Below, one piece after another: positions 23,077-32,238 of a stretch of DNA of 64,000 bases. The stretch comes from Pseudomonas sp. VD-NE ins (GTDB lineage Bacteria; Pseudomonadota; Gammaproteobacteria; Pseudomonadales; Pseudomonadaceae). The DNA lies in NCBI RefSeq assembly GCF_031882575.1, contig NZ_CP134772.1:1569001-1633000 (forward strand), in the 5' to 3' direction. The notes beneath the pieces were generated by a model, which did no database searches, was not told where the DNA came from, and worked only from the letters and a program-made list of their open reading frames with translations. Position 1 is the first letter of the stretch. Each line of letters opens with the position of its first letter. The translations under genes and the position numbers were made by a program.

Positions 23077-24369
23077 TTACCAAAGTGCAACGCTGTAGCT
23101 CACCAGCAAACGCACTTCGTCTGCATCGCGAGCCGAGTAGTTGGAGCGGTAAGTGGCATTGCGCAAACGCACGGCGACGTCCTTCAAGGCGCCGCTTTGT
23201 ACTACATATTTGATCTCGGTGTTGCGTTCCCACTCTTTGCCTTCTTCACCGTTCTTGAGCTTGATGTTGTCACCGCTCAGGTAACGGCTCATGAAGCTCA
23301 GGCCTGGAATGCCGAGCTTGGCGAAGTCAAAGTCGTAACGAGCCTGCCAGGAGCGTTCTTCAGCGCCGGCGAAATCGTTGATCTGGACGAAGTTGACCAG
23401 GTACGGGTCGCTGCCATCGACATACGGGAAGGCGCTGTCGCCGGACATGTGCTGATAACCGGCGCTGAACTTGTGGCCGCTCAGCGCGTAGCTGACCAGA
23501 CCGTTGAGCGAGCGGTTGTCGATCTCGCCGCCACGGGCTGCGCCCTGGTCATCACTGACGGCAAAGCGCAGGTCAGTGGCGAACGTACCGTGGCCCATCG
23601 GCCGCGAAGCAACGAGGCCGAAGAAGTGCTGGTTGTAGACTTCGTCAAGTTGAGCGAAGTGGTAACTGCCGGTGATCTTGTCGGTGAACTTGTAATCCAC
23701 GCCGCCAAAATCGAAGTGATTGCCGGCAGCGGTGCCAGCGAAACGGCTGTTCTTGTTGTTGAGGGCGATGTCTTCGAAGTCGGTGCTGTCGCGATCCTTG
23801 GCTTTCTCCAGTCGACCACCGGTGAAGGTCAGGTTCTTGATCTCTTTGGAAGTGAGCAAGCCACCTTCAAAGGTCTGCGGCAGGATGCGCCCGTCGTTCG
23901 GTTTGAGGATCGGCAGTTCGGGAATCAGGCTGCCGATTTTAAGTTCCGTGGCGGAAATTTTCACTTTGCCGGTCAGGCCGACTTTCGAGTATTCATCGGC
24001 GGCGCGCCCGTCATCGTGGGTCGGCAGCAGGCCGGTGCCGGTGCGGTCCGGACTTGAATCGAGTTTGACGCCGAGCATGCCCAACGCATCGACACCGAAC
24101 CCCACGGTGCCATCGGTGTAACCCGATTGCAGATTGAGCATGAAGCCCTGGGCCCATTCGTCACGCTTGGATTGCTGGGCGCTGGTGCCATCGCGAAAGT
24201 CGCGGTTGAAATACATGTTGCGGGTTTCGAAGGTGGCGCTGCTGTCTTCAATGAAGTCGGCAAAACTCAACGGCGAAAAGCCGGCAAGGGCGGCGGCACT
24301 GACGAGGGCGGTGTGGCTGAAACGGGAAGGGCGAACAGGCGTGGACGCCTGAGGCTGCATGGACGGCAT
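23077..24369 (-). CDS. opdH: OprD-family porin, tricarboxylate channel
   Basis: 430 residues with a signal peptide ending at FSPLSFA and the OprD-family mature start DFIEDSSATFETRNMYFNRD. Motifs of the 18-strand OprD barrel recur through the protein, and it ends in an aromatic residue (SYSVALW), the outer-membrane assembly signal. P. aeruginosa OpdH, at the same place next to tctCBA, takes up tricarboxylates such as cis-aconitate, so the same role is inferred here. The first ATG (24369) has CGGAG at suitable spacing; a second ATG three codons on is possible. It is transcribed divergently from tctD. Confidence 0.95.
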   Translation of the reverse strand: MPSMQPQASTPVRPSRFSHTALVSAAALAGFSPLSFADFIEDSSATFETRNMYFNRDFRDGTSAQQSKRDEWAQGFMLNLQSGYTDGTVGFGVDALGMLGVKLDSSPDRTGTGLLPTHDDGRAADEYSKVGLTGKVKISATELKIGSLIPELPILKPNDGRILPQTFEGGLLTSKEIKNLTFTGGRLEKAKDRDSTDFEDIALNNKNSRFAGTAAGNHFDFGGVDYKFTDKITGSYHFAQLDEVYNQHFFGLVASRPMGHGTFATDLRFAVSDDQGAARGGEIDNRSLNGLVSYALSGHKFSAGYQHMSGDSAFPYVDGSDPYLVNFVQINDFAGAEERSWQARYDFDFAKLGIPGLSFMSRYLSGDNIKLKNGEEGKEWERNTEIKYVVQSGALKDVAVRLRNATYRSNYSARDADEVRLLVSYSVALW

Positions 24370-24387
24370 GCGGGTGTACTCCGTTTA

Positions 24388-24395
24388 TTGTTCTT
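24388..24395 (-). promoter_or_regulatory. Candidate Crc/Hfq (CA) motif before opdH
   Basis: AAGAACAA on the minus strand matches AANAANAA and lies directly upstream of the opdH ribosome binding site (CGGAG). It parallels the motif before tctC and suggests translational repression when preferred carbon sources are present. Confidence 0.4.
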
Positions 24396-24484
24396 ATTGG
24401 TCGAAAACGCTTCGAGGCGTTTTTCGTTGCGCTGTGTGGCATCAGCGACGGCAGTCGGAACTGTCCGTGGGCCGACTGTAACCA

Positions 24485-24517
24485 GCTAACCTTTCGCTAA
24501 CCTTTCAGCAGACTTTC
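24485..24517. promoter_or_regulatory. Tandem 11-bp direct repeats, candidate TctD operator
   Basis: GCTAACCTTTC occurs twice in direct succession (24485–24495 and 24496–24506), followed by a degenerate third copy, AGCAGACTTTC (24507–24517). OmpR-family regulators such as TctD bind direct repeats spaced by about one helical turn. The site lies in the divergent opdH–tctD region, 88 bp before tctD. Confidence 0.55.
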
Positions 24518-24605
24518 AAGGTTTTCGGGCTTCACAGCGGCGGTTGCGGCTGTAAACTCCGCGGCAAAGCGTGGCGTTGGCCATCCCTGAACGAGGTAAA
24601 AATCC

Positions 24606-25277
24606 ATGCGTGTCCTGCTCGTCGAAGACCATCTGCAACTGGCCGAAAGTGTCGCTCAGGCGCTCAAGAGCACCGGTCTGACCGTGGATGTGTTGCACGA
24701 TGGCGTGGCTGCCGATCTGGCGCTGGGCAGTGAGGAATACGCTGTGGCGATCCTCGATGTCGGCCTGCCGCGCATGGACGGTTTCGAGGTGCTCGCGCGT
24801 TTGCGCGCACGCGGCAAGAATCTGCCGGTGCTGATGCTCACCGCGCGCAGTGATGTGAAAGATCGCGTCCATGGTCTCAATCTCGGTGCCGACGATTACC
24901 TCGCCAAACCGTTCGAACTGACTGAACTGGAAGCGCGGGTCAAAGCCTTGTTACGCCGTAGTGTGCTCGGTGGCGAACGCCAACAGCGTTGTGGCGTGCT
25001 GGCCTATGACCTCGACACCCGGCGCTTCACCCTCGGTGAAGAATTGCTGACCCTGACATCCCGCGAGCAAGCGGTGCTGGAAGCGCTGATCGCCCGTCCG
25101 GGACGAGTGATGAGCAAGGAGCAACTGGCCGCGCAGGTATTCGGTCTCGATGAAGAGGCCAGCCCCGACGCGATCGAAATCTACGTGCATCGCTTGCGCA
25201 AGAAACTCGACGGCCAACCCGTCGCCATCGTGACTTTCCGTGGTCTCGGTTACCTGCTGGAAAGCCGCGATGCATAA
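24606..25277 (+). CDS. tctD: Tricarboxylate-responsive response regulator
   Basis: 223 residues. The receiver domain has the acidic pocket (VEDH, Asp8), phospho-acceptor Asp51 in AILDVGLPRMDG, and Lys101 in LAKPFE. The C-terminal OmpR-type winged helix contains LTSREQAVLEALIARPGRVM and EIYVHRLRKKL. It is expected to activate opdH-tctCBA when TctE senses tricarboxylates. Its last 8 bp overlap the start of tctE. The start follows GAGGTAAAAATCC. Confidence 0.95.
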   Translation: MRVLLVEDHLQLAESVAQALKSTGLTVDVLHDGVAADLALGSEEYAVAILDVGLPRMDGFEVLARLRARGKNLPVLMLTARSDVKDRVHGLNLGADDYLAKPFELTELEARVKALLRRSVLGGERQQRCGVLAYDLDTRRFTLGEELLTLTSREQAVLEALIARPGRVMSKEQLAAQVFGLDEEASPDAIEIYVHRLRKKLDGQPVAIVTFRGLGYLLESRDA

Positions 25278-26655
25278 GCCCAGCAGCCTGCGCTGGCGCT
25301 TGCTGTGGAACCTCGCATTGCTGCTGGTGGTGTTGATGCTCGCCAGTGGTTTAAGCGCTTACTGGAATGGTCGCGAAGCGGCAGACACCGCGTACGACCG
25401 CACGTTGCTGGCCTCGGCGCGGACCATCGCGGCGGGCCTGTCGCAACGTGACGGCACACTGAGCGCCGATGTGCCTTACGTCGCGCTTGATACCTTCGCT
25501 TACGACAGCGCCGGGCGGATTTACTATCAGGTCAACGATATCCATCAAAAGCTGATTTCCGGCTACGAAAACCTCCCCGGCCCGCCGCCGGGGACACCGC
25601 GCACCGACAGTTATCCAGCGTTGGCGCGTTTCTACAACGCCACCTACAAAGGGCAGAACGTGCGCGTGGTCAGTCTGCTGAAAGCAGTGACCGAACCGAA
25701 CATGAACGGCATGGCGGAAATCCGCGTCGCCGAAACCGACGAAGCGCGGGTGAGCATGGCGCGCAGTCTGGCGGCTGATACTTTGCTGCGATTGGGCATG
25801 TTGGCGATCGGCGCGTTGTTGCTGGTGTGGTTCGCGGTCAGTGCCGCATTGCGCCCGTTGGAGCGCTTGCGTACAGCGGTGGAAGAGCGGCAGCCCGATG
25901 ACTTGCGGCCGCTGCCATTGGTTGAAGTGCAGCATGAGCTGTGGCCGTTGGTGCGTGGACTCAACCATTTCACCGAGCGCCTGCGTGGTCAGTTTGAACG
26001 GCAGGCGCAGTTCATCGCCGACGCGGCCCACGAACTGCGCACACCCTTGGCGGCGCTGAAGGCTCGGCTTGAATTGGGCCTGCGTTCGAACGATCCCGAG
26101 ACGTGGCGCACGACATTGGAGTCTTCGGCGCAAAGCACCGACCGCCTGACTCATCTGGCCAATCAGTTGCTGTCGCTGGCGCGCGTCGAAAACGGCGCCC
26201 GGGCGATTGCCGAGGGCGGCGCGCAGTTGCTCGATCTGAGTCAGTTGGCCCGGGAACTGGGCATGGCCATGGCGCCACTGGCACACAAGCGCGGGGTGGC
26301 GCTGGCGCTGGAGGCGGACGAACCGGTCTGGCTGCGCGGTGAGCCGACGTTGCTCAATGAGTTGCTGAGCAATCTGGTAGACAACGCCTTGGCGCATACG
26401 CCGCCGGGCGGCAATGTAATTTTGCGCGTCACGGCGCCGGCGGTGCTAGAAGTTGAAGATGACGGGCCGGGCATTCCGCTGGAGGAGCGCGATCGGGTGT
26501 TCGAGCGGTTCTACCGGCGTAATCAGCAGGTGGCGGGTTCTGGGTTGGGGTTGGCGATTGTCGGCGAGATCTGCCGGGCGCATCTGGCGCAGATCAGTCT
26601 GCATGATGGTGAGCAGGCGGGGTTGAAGGTGCGAGTCAGTTTTATTGCCGGCTGA
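25270..26655 (+). CDS. tctE: Tricarboxylate sensor histidine kinase
   Basis: 461 residues from the ATG at 25270. There are two membrane segments (about 12–30 and 173–193) around a periplasmic sensor domain. A HAMP-like linker (ALRPLERLRTAVEERQPDDL) precedes the H-box FIADAAHELRTPLAALKARL with phospho-accepting His254. The N-box (NLVDNALAHTPPGG), G1 (DDGPGIPLEERDRVFERFYR) and G2 (GSGLGLAI) complete the kinase. It is translationally coupled to tctD by an 8-bp overlap. It senses external tricarboxylates in the homologous systems. Confidence 0.95.
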   Translation: MHKPSSLRWRLLWNLALLLVVLMLASGLSAYWNGREAADTAYDRTLLASARTIAAGLSQRDGTLSADVPYVALDTFAYDSAGRIYYQVNDIHQKLISGYENLPGPPPGTPRTDSYPALARFYNATYKGQNVRVVSLLKAVTEPNMNGMAEIRVAETDEARVSMARSLAADTLLRLGMLAIGALLLVWFAVSAALRPLERLRTAVEERQPDDLRPLPLVEVQHELWPLVRGLNHFTERLRGQFERQAQFIADAAHELRTPLAALKARLELGLRSNDPETWRTTLESSAQSTDRLTHLANQLLSLARVENGARAIAEGGAQLLDLSQLARELGMAMAPLAHKRGVALALEADEPVWLRGEPTLLNELLSNLVDNALAHTPPGGNVILRVTAPAVLEVEDDGPGIPLEERDRVFERFYRRNQQVAGSGLGLAIVGEICRAHLAQISLHDGEQAGLKVRVSFIAG

Positions 26656-26677
26656 TTGTGGTGGTTTTTCTGGCCCT

Positions 26678-26823
26678 TTCGCGAGCAGGCTCGCTCCCAC
26701 AGGGGAATGCATTTCAATGTGTGAATCAGCTGTGCTCCCACAGGGGAATGCATTTCAATGTGTGAATCAGCTGTGCTCTCACAGGGGAATGCATTTCATT
26801 GTGGGAGCGAGCCTGCTCGCGAA
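26678..26823. repeat. REP pair enclosing 41-bp tandem repeats
   Basis: Inverted REP units (CGCGAGCAGGCTCGCTCCCA and TGGGAGCGAGCCTGCTCGCG) enclose a 41-bp unit. The unit begins CTCCCACAGG and occurs at 26694–26734, 26735–26775 and partly from 26776. The tandem copies share the REP tail and probably arose by slippage or unequal recombination. Confidence 0.9.
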
Positions 26824-26843
26824 TGGGGCGGCGCGGTTTCGGA

Positions 26844-27665
26844 TCAGTAAAACATCGTCCGCGACTCTTCCAGATCTTCACACAGCGCTTTGTTCTCAGG
26901 ATCAATCCCAAGCTTTCTGAACGCCGGCACGCTCAGTGGATCAATCCGCGCAAACGGATGATCCGTGTCCTTGTGGCAATACAGGCTCGCCACCTGCACC
27001 AGATCGACGTAATCAATGGCCGTCGAATCGCGTTTGAAGTCCTGATAGCGCCCCGGCAATTCCACCAGTCGCTCCGGGAACTCCCAGACGCGCAACAACT
27101 TGTCGCCAAGCAGCGGATGAATATGGTCGATTACATGATTGAGGCTGACCGGATCCGACAGCAGCTCATAGTGATCTTCGGCGTAGGTCAGAATCGGCAA
27201 CACGCCGATCTGATGCACGAGCCCGCCGAGCGCTGCCTGATCGGGTTTGAGCTGCGTGTAGCGGCGGCACAACGCATAACTGACCCCGGCAATTTCCAGG
27301 CTCTTGCGCCAGACTTCGCGCATCTTCTGTTCGACCACTTCCGAGCGGGCGTGGAAGATCTGCTCCATCACCAGGCCGATCGCCAGGTTGCTGCTGTAGT
27401 TGATGCCCAACCGGGTGATGGCCGTGTGCAGGTCGGTAACTTCCTGCGCGGCGCGCAGCAGCGGGCTGTTGACCACTTTGATCAGGCGCGCCGACAGCGC
27501 GGTGTCACGGCCGATCACTTTGCTCAGGTCGCTGACGCTGATTTCCGGGTCTTCAGCGGCCTTGCGAATCTGCAGGGCCACTTCCGGCAACGTGGGCAGA
27601 ACCAGGTCATCGTTATCGATGGCCTCAACCAAATCCTGTTGGACTTTTTCCGCCAGTTCGCTCAT
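26844..27665 (-). CDS. HDOD domain signalling protein
   Basis: 273 residues that form one HDOD domain: LPTLPEVALQIRKAAEDPEI at the start, then SDLSKVIGRDTALSARLIKV and VNSPL, the typical pattern. The usual HD metal-binding residues are not arranged as in active HD phosphohydrolases, as is normal for HDOD proteins. Such proteins act in signalling, often in motility, biofilm or stress control, and the ligand is unknown. It stands alone between tctE and ygfZ, as recalled for PA0758. Confidence 0.92.
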   Translation of the reverse strand: MSELAEKVQQDLVEAIDNDDLVLPTLPEVALQIRKAAEDPEISVSDLSKVIGRDTALSARLIKVVNSPLLRAAQEVTDLHTAITRLGINYSSNLAIGLVMEQIFHARSEVVEQKMREVWRKSLEIAGVSYALCRRYTQLKPDQAALGGLVHQIGVLPILTYAEDHYELLSDPVSLNHVIDHIHPLLGDKLLRVWEFPERLVELPGRYQDFKRDSTAIDYVDLVQVASLYCHKDTDHPFARIDPLSVPAFRKLGIDPENKALCEDLEESRTMFY

Positions 27666-27700
27666 TTAAACTCTCTAGGGTGTTGCAACAAATGCTGCGA

Positions 27701-28642
27701 TCAGCGCTGGATTTCGCGGTCGCGATCCAGTTCGTAAGGCAGGTCGAGCAGATGCAGCGCGGGACCTTCGAGGGTGCCCAGATGCAAATCACCGGCTTCG
27801 GCAGCTTCGGCCTGCAGCACCGCCAGGAGTTCAATGTTTTGCCCGGCCTTGGCAGCCAACACCACTTCACCGATGGAGCTGTTGTGGCTTGGCGCAAACA
27901 GTTGTGTGCCAGGCTCTGGCAAATCAGCAGTGTCCAGGCTCAGGCGATACAGACGACGCTTGAGTTTGCCCAGGTACTGCATGCGCGCGACGATTTCCTG
28001 GCCGGTGTAGCAACCTTTCTTGAAACTCACGCCGCCGACGGCTTGCAGGTTGAGCATCTGCGGGATGAACAGCTCGCGGGTGCTCGGCATGACCTGGCCA
28101 ATACCGGCGCGGATCTGGCCCAGCAGCCATTGATTGAGCTCAGCCTCAGGCAGGATGGTGGACAATTTGGCTTTGATGGCATCCGCCTGATCGGCCGGTG
28201 CCCAGAGTTCGGCGCGATCGGGCGAGACGCGAATCGCGATCAGGCCTTCATTACGCACGACGCTGTCGGTTTCCGCTGGCAACTCCAGGCCGAGGCTGGT
28301 CAAGGCGTCGTCGCCATTCTCCACGCCGAAACGCACCCAAGCGGCACTTTCGTCGGTCAGTTTCGATTTGGAGAACACCGCGTACTTTTTCAGGTCCGCC
28401 AGTTGCGGCTCCAGCAGCTCGCTGGCCATCGCCAGGACCACGCCGTCGCCTTCGAGCAGAATACGAAAGCTCGACTGCATCCGGCCTTTCTGTGTGCAGC
28501 GCGCACCAAGGCTGGCGCGATTATCGCTCAGGTAATTGAGGTTGCAGGTCAACTGGCCTTGCAGGAATTTTCCGGCATCCGCGCCGCGAACCGCGAGAAC
28601 GCCTTCATGAGACAGGGTGCAGAAAAAAGCAGAATCGGCCAT
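27701..28642 (-). CDS. ygfZ: YgfZ/GcvT-type folate-dependent Fe–S cluster maintenance protein
   Basis: 313 residues from the ATG at 28642 (MADSAFFCTLSHEGVLAVRG); longer frames upstream run across the divergent sdhE and are not used. The signature K-G-C-Y-x-G-Q-E is present as FKKGCYTGQEIVARMQYLGK, with the family's reactive cysteine. YgfZ proteins use tetrahydrofolate to support assembly or repair of certain Fe–S enzymes such as MiaB. It is divergent from sdhE, whose product also assists a flavo-/Fe–S enzyme. Confidence 0.93.
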   Translation of the reverse strand: MADSAFFCTLSHEGVLAVRGADAGKFLQGQLTCNLNYLSDNRASLGARCTQKGRMQSSFRILLEGDGVVLAMASELLEPQLADLKKYAVFSKSKLTDESAAWVRFGVENGDDALTSLGLELPAETDSVVRNEGLIAIRVSPDRAELWAPADQADAIKAKLSTILPEAELNQWLLGQIRAGIGQVMPSTRELFIPQMLNLQAVGGVSFKKGCYTGQEIVARMQYLGKLKRRLYRLSLDTADLPEPGTQLFAPSHNSSIGEVVLAAKAGQNIELLAVLQAEAAEAGDLHLGTLEGPALHLLDLPYELDRDREIQR

Positions 28643-28792
28643 GGGTCTTCGCAGGGTAAATAGACTGGGGCACATCATAAGGGGGCATGGTTGAAATGGG
28701 TAGTTGATAAAGGATCGGTGGTGCCCGACCAAAGCCGACTGTGCGACCCGTCTCGGGGCTGTATACTTGCCGGCAAATTTGAGGAGGGCTCC

Positions 28793-29047
28793 ATGGTCGA
28801 ACAAGTTGAACTGAATCGCCTCTTTTGGCACAGCCGTCGCGGCATGCTTGAGCTTGACGTGTTGCTGGTGCCGTTTGTGAAGGAGGTCTACGCAGACCTG
28901 AATCAGGTAGATCGCGATTTGTACGTGCGCCTGCTGGAGTGCGAGGATCAGGACATGTTCGGCTGGTTCATGGAGCGCAGCGAGTCTGAAGATCCGGAAC
29001 TGCAGCGCATGGTTCGCATGATCCTGGATCGTGTCCAGCCCAAGTAA
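28793..29047 (+). CDS. sdhE: Succinate dehydrogenase flavinylation factor
   Basis: 84 residues. The conserved RGxxE motif occurs in [17 protein letters not shown], and the C-terminal half has [20 protein letters not shown]. SdhE/SDHAF2 proteins help attach FAD to the flavoprotein subunits of succinate dehydrogenase and fumarate reductase. The start has GAGGAGGG seven bases upstream. Its 3' end overlaps ygfX by 17 bp, the same two-gene arrangement as ygfYX (cptBA) of E. coli. Confidence 0.96.
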   Translation: MVEQVELNRLFWHSRRGMLELDVLLVPFVKEVYADLNQVDRDLYVRLLECEDQDMFGWFMERSESEDPELQRMVRMILDRVQPK

Positions 29048-29483
29048 CACGTTCGAATGCCGCTGGCATGCCTCGCGGCAGTTGCTGGCGGCGTATCTGT
29101 TGGCCCAGGCGTTCGCGCTGGGCGCCTTGTTTCTGCTGTCAATTCCACTCTGGGCCAGTCTGCTCGGGGCTTTTGGCTGTCTGCTGCATGGCTTTTGGGT
29201 GTTGCCAAGGCAGATTCTGTTGAATCACCCTGAGGCTTTTTGTGGTTTGCGCCGCGATGCTGATGGCTGGCAGTTGTGGAATCAGGCCAATGGTTGGCAA
29301 GCCGTGCAGTTGAGGCCGGACAGCCTGGCGCTGCCGTTGCTTGTGGTATTGCGCTTTCGCTTGCGTGGGGAATGGCGAATCAGGTCGATCTGCGTACCAC
29401 GGGACTCGCAGGCGGCGGACTTGCACCGGCGCCTGCGAGTACGGCTCAAGTTCAGCCGACGTAGGTGGGCGGCACCAGAATAG
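29031..29483 (+). CDS. ygfX: YgfX (CptA)-like inner-membrane protein
   Basis: 150 residues starting with GTG inside the end of sdhE. Two membrane segments follow a short basic N-terminus ([20 protein letters not shown] and [20 protein letters not shown]). The C-terminal cytoplasmic part is basic ([20 protein letters not shown]). In E. coli YgfX partners with SdhE (YgfY) and was described as a toxin affecting MreB/FtsZ. The overlap here supports the same pairing. Its last 32 bp overlap the 3' end of nadB on the other strand. Confidence 0.85.
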   Translation: MSSPSNTFECRWHASRQLLAAYLLAQAFALGALFLLSIPLWASLLGAFGCLLHGFWVLPRQILLNHPEAFCGLRRDADGWQLWNQANGWQAVQLRPDSLALPLLVVLRFRLRGEWRIRSICVPRDSQAADLHRRLRVRLKFSRRRWAAPE

Positions 29484-31068
29484 TGTCGAGCGCCTCGGGA
29501 AGCAGGTCGGGATAGTCGAGGGTGTAATGGAGGCCTCGACTTTCCTTGCGCTCCATGGCTGAGCAAATCATCAGTTCGGCGACTTGTGCCAGGTTACGCA
29601 ATTCGATCAGATCGCGGCTGACTTTATAGTTGCTGTAGAACTCGTCGATCTCGTCCAGCAGCAGTCGCACGCGGTGTTGCGCTCGTTGCAGGCGCTTGTT
29701 GGTGCGCACGATGCCGACGTAGTCCCACATGAACCGCCGCAGTTCATCCCAGTTGTGCGCGATGATCACGTCTTCGTCGGAATCAGTCACCTGGCTGGCA
29801 TCCCACGCGGGCAGGGCGTTTGGCGCGGTGACATCGTCCAGTTGCGCGAGGATGTCGGCCGCTGCCGAGCGGGCATAGACGAAGCATTCCAGCAGTGAAT
29901 TGCTGGCCATGCGGTTGGCGCCATGCAGGCCGGTGAAGCTGGTTTCACCAATCGCATACAGGCCGGGAACATCGGTGCGGCCATTCTGATCGACCATTAC
30001 ACCGCCGCAGGTGTAATGCGCGGCCGGTACGACCGGGATCGGCTGCTTGGTGATGTCGATGCCGAAACCGAGGCAGCGCTCATAAACAGTCGGGAAGTGA
30101 CTTTTAATGAACGCTTCGGGCTTGTGGCTGATATCGAGATACACGCAGTCGACGCCCAAGCGCTTCATTTCATGGTCAATGGCCCGGGCGACGATGTCGC
30201 GTGGTGCCAGTTCGGCGCGCTTGTCAAAGCGATACATGAAGCGTTCGCCATTCGGCAGCTTCAAATGGGCGCCTTCGCCGCGCAGGGCTTCGGTGATCAA
30301 AAAACTCTTGGCTTGCGGGTGATAAAGGCAGGTCGGGTGGAATTGATTGAATTCCAGGTTCGCCACGCGACAGCCCGAACGCCAGGCCATGGCGATGCCA
30401 TCACCGCAGGCGCCATCGGGGTTACTGGTATAGAGGTAGACCTTGGCCGCGCCGCCCGAGGCCAGAATCACAAAGCGTGCGCCGTAAGTGTCGACTTCGC
30501 CGGTTTTACGGTTGAGAACGTAGGCGCCGAGGCAGCGTTCGCCTTCCATGCCCAGGCGTCGCTCGGTGATCAGGTCAACGGCAACCCGCTGTTCCAGCAG
30601 TTCGATGTTCGAACGCTCTTTGGCCTGAGCCAGCAAGGTTTTGAAGATTGCCGCACCCGTTGCATCGGCCGCATGGATGATGCGTCGGTGGCTGTGACCG
30701 CCTTCACGGGTCAGATGGAACTCGAATCCGCCATCCTCTGTGCCGGACTGATCGTCGCGCGTGAAGGGGACGCCTTGATCGATCAGCCACTGGATGGCTT
30801 CGCGGCTGTGCTCGACGGTGAAGCGTACAGCGTCTTCATGGCACAGACCGCCGCCGGCATTCAGGGTGTCATCGACATGGGATTCGACAGTGTCGGTGTC
30901 GTCGAGCACGGCGGCAACGCCACCCTGGGCCCAAAAAGTCGATCCATTGGCGAGATCGCCCTTGCTCAATACGGCAATGCGCAAATGACCCGGCAGGGTC
31001 AGCGCGAGACTCAAACCGGCAGCACCGCTGCCTATGACCAGAACATCATGTTGGAATTGTTGGCTCAT
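29452..31068 (-). CDS. nadB: L-aspartate oxidase
   Basis: 538 residues, the usual length. The FAD dinucleotide fold is at the start ([19 protein letters not shown]). Further motifs are [32 protein letters not shown], and the substrate and FAD regions [12 protein letters not shown] and [20 protein letters not shown]. The enzyme oxidises L-aspartate to iminoaspartate, the first step of NAD synthesis. The ATG at 31068 is preceded by CGGAATCCTGTA. It is divergent from algU and converges with ygfX, as in other pseudomonads. Confidence 0.97.
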   Translation of the reverse strand: MSQQFQHDVLVIGSGAAGLSLALTLPGHLRIAVLSKGDLANGSTFWAQGGVAAVLDDTDTVESHVDDTLNAGGGLCHEDAVRFTVEHSREAIQWLIDQGVPFTRDDQSGTEDGGFEFHLTREGGHSHRRIIHAADATGAAIFKTLLAQAKERSNIELLEQRVAVDLITERRLGMEGERCLGAYVLNRKTGEVDTYGARFVILASGGAAKVYLYTSNPDGACGDGIAMAWRSGCRVANLEFNQFHPTCLYHPQAKSFLITEALRGEGAHLKLPNGERFMYRFDKRAELAPRDIVARAIDHEMKRLGVDCVYLDISHKPEAFIKSHFPTVYERCLGFGIDITKQPIPVVPAAHYTCGGVMVDQNGRTDVPGLYAIGETSFTGLHGANRMASNSLLECFVYARSAAADILAQLDDVTAPNALPAWDASQVTDSDEDVIIAHNWDELRRFMWDYVGIVRTNKRLQRAQHRVRLLLDEIDEFYSNYKVSRDLIELRNLAQVAELMICSAMERKESRGLHYTLDYPDLLPEALDTILVPPTYVG

Positions 31069-31346
31069 TACAGGATTCCGCTCAAAGCGACCCGGGTCGG
31101 GGGTGGAGCAAGACAGCTGGATCGGCGAGTCAAGACAGCCACACAGCCCACTAGTATATAGAGGGGTGGGGCGGCACAATAGCCGGGCCCATATGGCATT
31201 GTGAAACTACTGTGAACGAAAAAGCCGTGTGCTTCGTCGGAAGTTTTTTTTACCCGTTTGGGGAAAAGGCGACTGTATCGGTGCTGAAACAGACTTTTTC
31301 TGCACAGGGTTGCCCAATGTCGGGTGGCGACGGCTATAAATAATTG

Positions 31347-31375
31347 GAACTTTTGCCAAGGGCCCAAGATCAATA
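31347..31375 (+). promoter_or_regulatory. Possible distal AlgU-dependent promoter
   Basis: GAACTT (31347–31352) is a perfect AlgU -35. At 16–17 bases lies ATCAAT/TCAATA, a poor match to the TCTGA-type -10. The sequence after GAACTT (TTGCCAAGGGCCC) resembles the proximal promoter, suggesting duplicated promoters as known for algU in P. aeruginosa. Confidence 0.4.
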
Positions 31376-31540
31376 GTCGGTGCCAGAGATAAGGGACAGT
31401 GTCGGCTTCAGTGCGGAATCTGTGGTTGGATTCCTGCCGGCGAAACCGATGACAAGATTATTCGCGCAGCCGGTTTATCCCGAGCTGCGTTTTTCGTGCG
31501 TGCCAAATCAGAGCCCGCAGGAAACTTGCCTTGAGGGGGA

Positions 31541-31568
31541 GAACTTTTGCGAAAAGCCCGAGTCTATG
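31541..31568 (+). promoter_or_regulatory. AlgU (sigma-E-type) promoter, autoregulatory
   Basis: GAACTT (31541–31546), a 16-base spacer and TCTATG (31563–31568) closely match the GAACTT-N16-TCTGA consensus. The site lies 59 bp before the algU start and implies autoactivation of the operon. Confidence 0.75.
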
Positions 31569-31626
31569 TTTGCAAGTCTGGTCGTTTAGTTATGCAAGTC
31601 TCCTCCGGGCTTATCGAGGAGTGTTC

Positions 31627-32208
31627 ATGCTAACCCAGGAAGAGGATCAGCAGCTGGTCGAGCGCGTTCAACGCGGCGACAAGCGAGCTTTCGATCTGTT
31701 GGTGCTGAAGTATCAGCACAAGATTCTCGGGTTGATCGTGCGTTTTGTGCACGACACCCATGAAGCCCAGGACGTGGCTCAGGAAGCCTTTATCAAGGCG
31801 TATCGAGCACTTGGAAACTTTCGCGGCGACAGTGCGTTTTATACGTGGCTGTACCGTATTGCCATTAACACGGCAAAGAATTACCTCGTTTCACGCGGCC
31901 GCCGGCCGCCGGATAGCGATGTAAGTTCCGAAGACGCAGAGTTCTACGATGGCGATCACGGCCTCAAGGATCTCGAGTCACCAGAACGTGCACTGCTGCG
32001 GGATGAGATCGAAGGCACCGTCCATCGAACCATCCAGCAACTGCCAGAGGATTTGCGTACGGCTTTAACTTTACGTGAATTCGATGGTCTGAGTTACGAG
32101 GACATTGCGAGCGTCATGCAATGTCCGGTGGGTACCGTGCGCTCCCGGATTTTCCGCGCCCGGGAGGCCATCGATAAAGCCCTGCAGCCGTTGTTGCAGG
32201 AAAACTGA
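31627..32208 (+). CDS. algU: ECF sigma factor AlgU/AlgT (RpoE)
   Basis: 193 residues from the ATG at 31627 (MLTQEEDQQLVERVQRGDKR), the same length as P. aeruginosa AlgU. Region 2 (LIVRFVHDTHEAQDVAQEAF and FYTWLYRIAINTAKNYLVSR) and region 4 (LTLREFDGLSYEDIASVMQC) are intact. AlgU directs envelope-stress genes and alginate and biofilm functions, and is held inactive by MucA at the membrane. Tight spacing (30 bp to mucA, then 8 bp to mucB) marks one operon, preceded by an AlgU-type promoter. Confidence 0.98.
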   Translation: MLTQEEDQQLVERVQRGDKRAFDLLVLKYQHKILGLIVRFVHDTHEAQDVAQEAFIKAYRALGNFRGDSAFYTWLYRIAINTAKNYLVSRGRRPPDSDVSSEDAEFYDGDHGLKDLESPERALLRDEIEGTVHRTIQQLPEDLRTALTLREFDGLSYEDIASVMQCPVGTVRSRIFRAREAIDKALQPLLQEN

Positions 32209-32238
32209 GACAGCGGCGACAGCCAAGAGAGGAACGCC

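Larger units (their letters stand above)
31069..31626. other. Divergent nadB–algU control region
   Basis: 558 bp with no convincing gene. It holds promoters for nadB on the minus strand and several for the algU operon on the plus strand, including the AlgU-type sites listed separately. Confidence 0.7.

Noticed and set aside
26694..26800. The 41-bp tandem units considered as CRISPR repeats
   Set aside because: The units are directly adjacent with no unique spacers, and they lie inside a REP pair.
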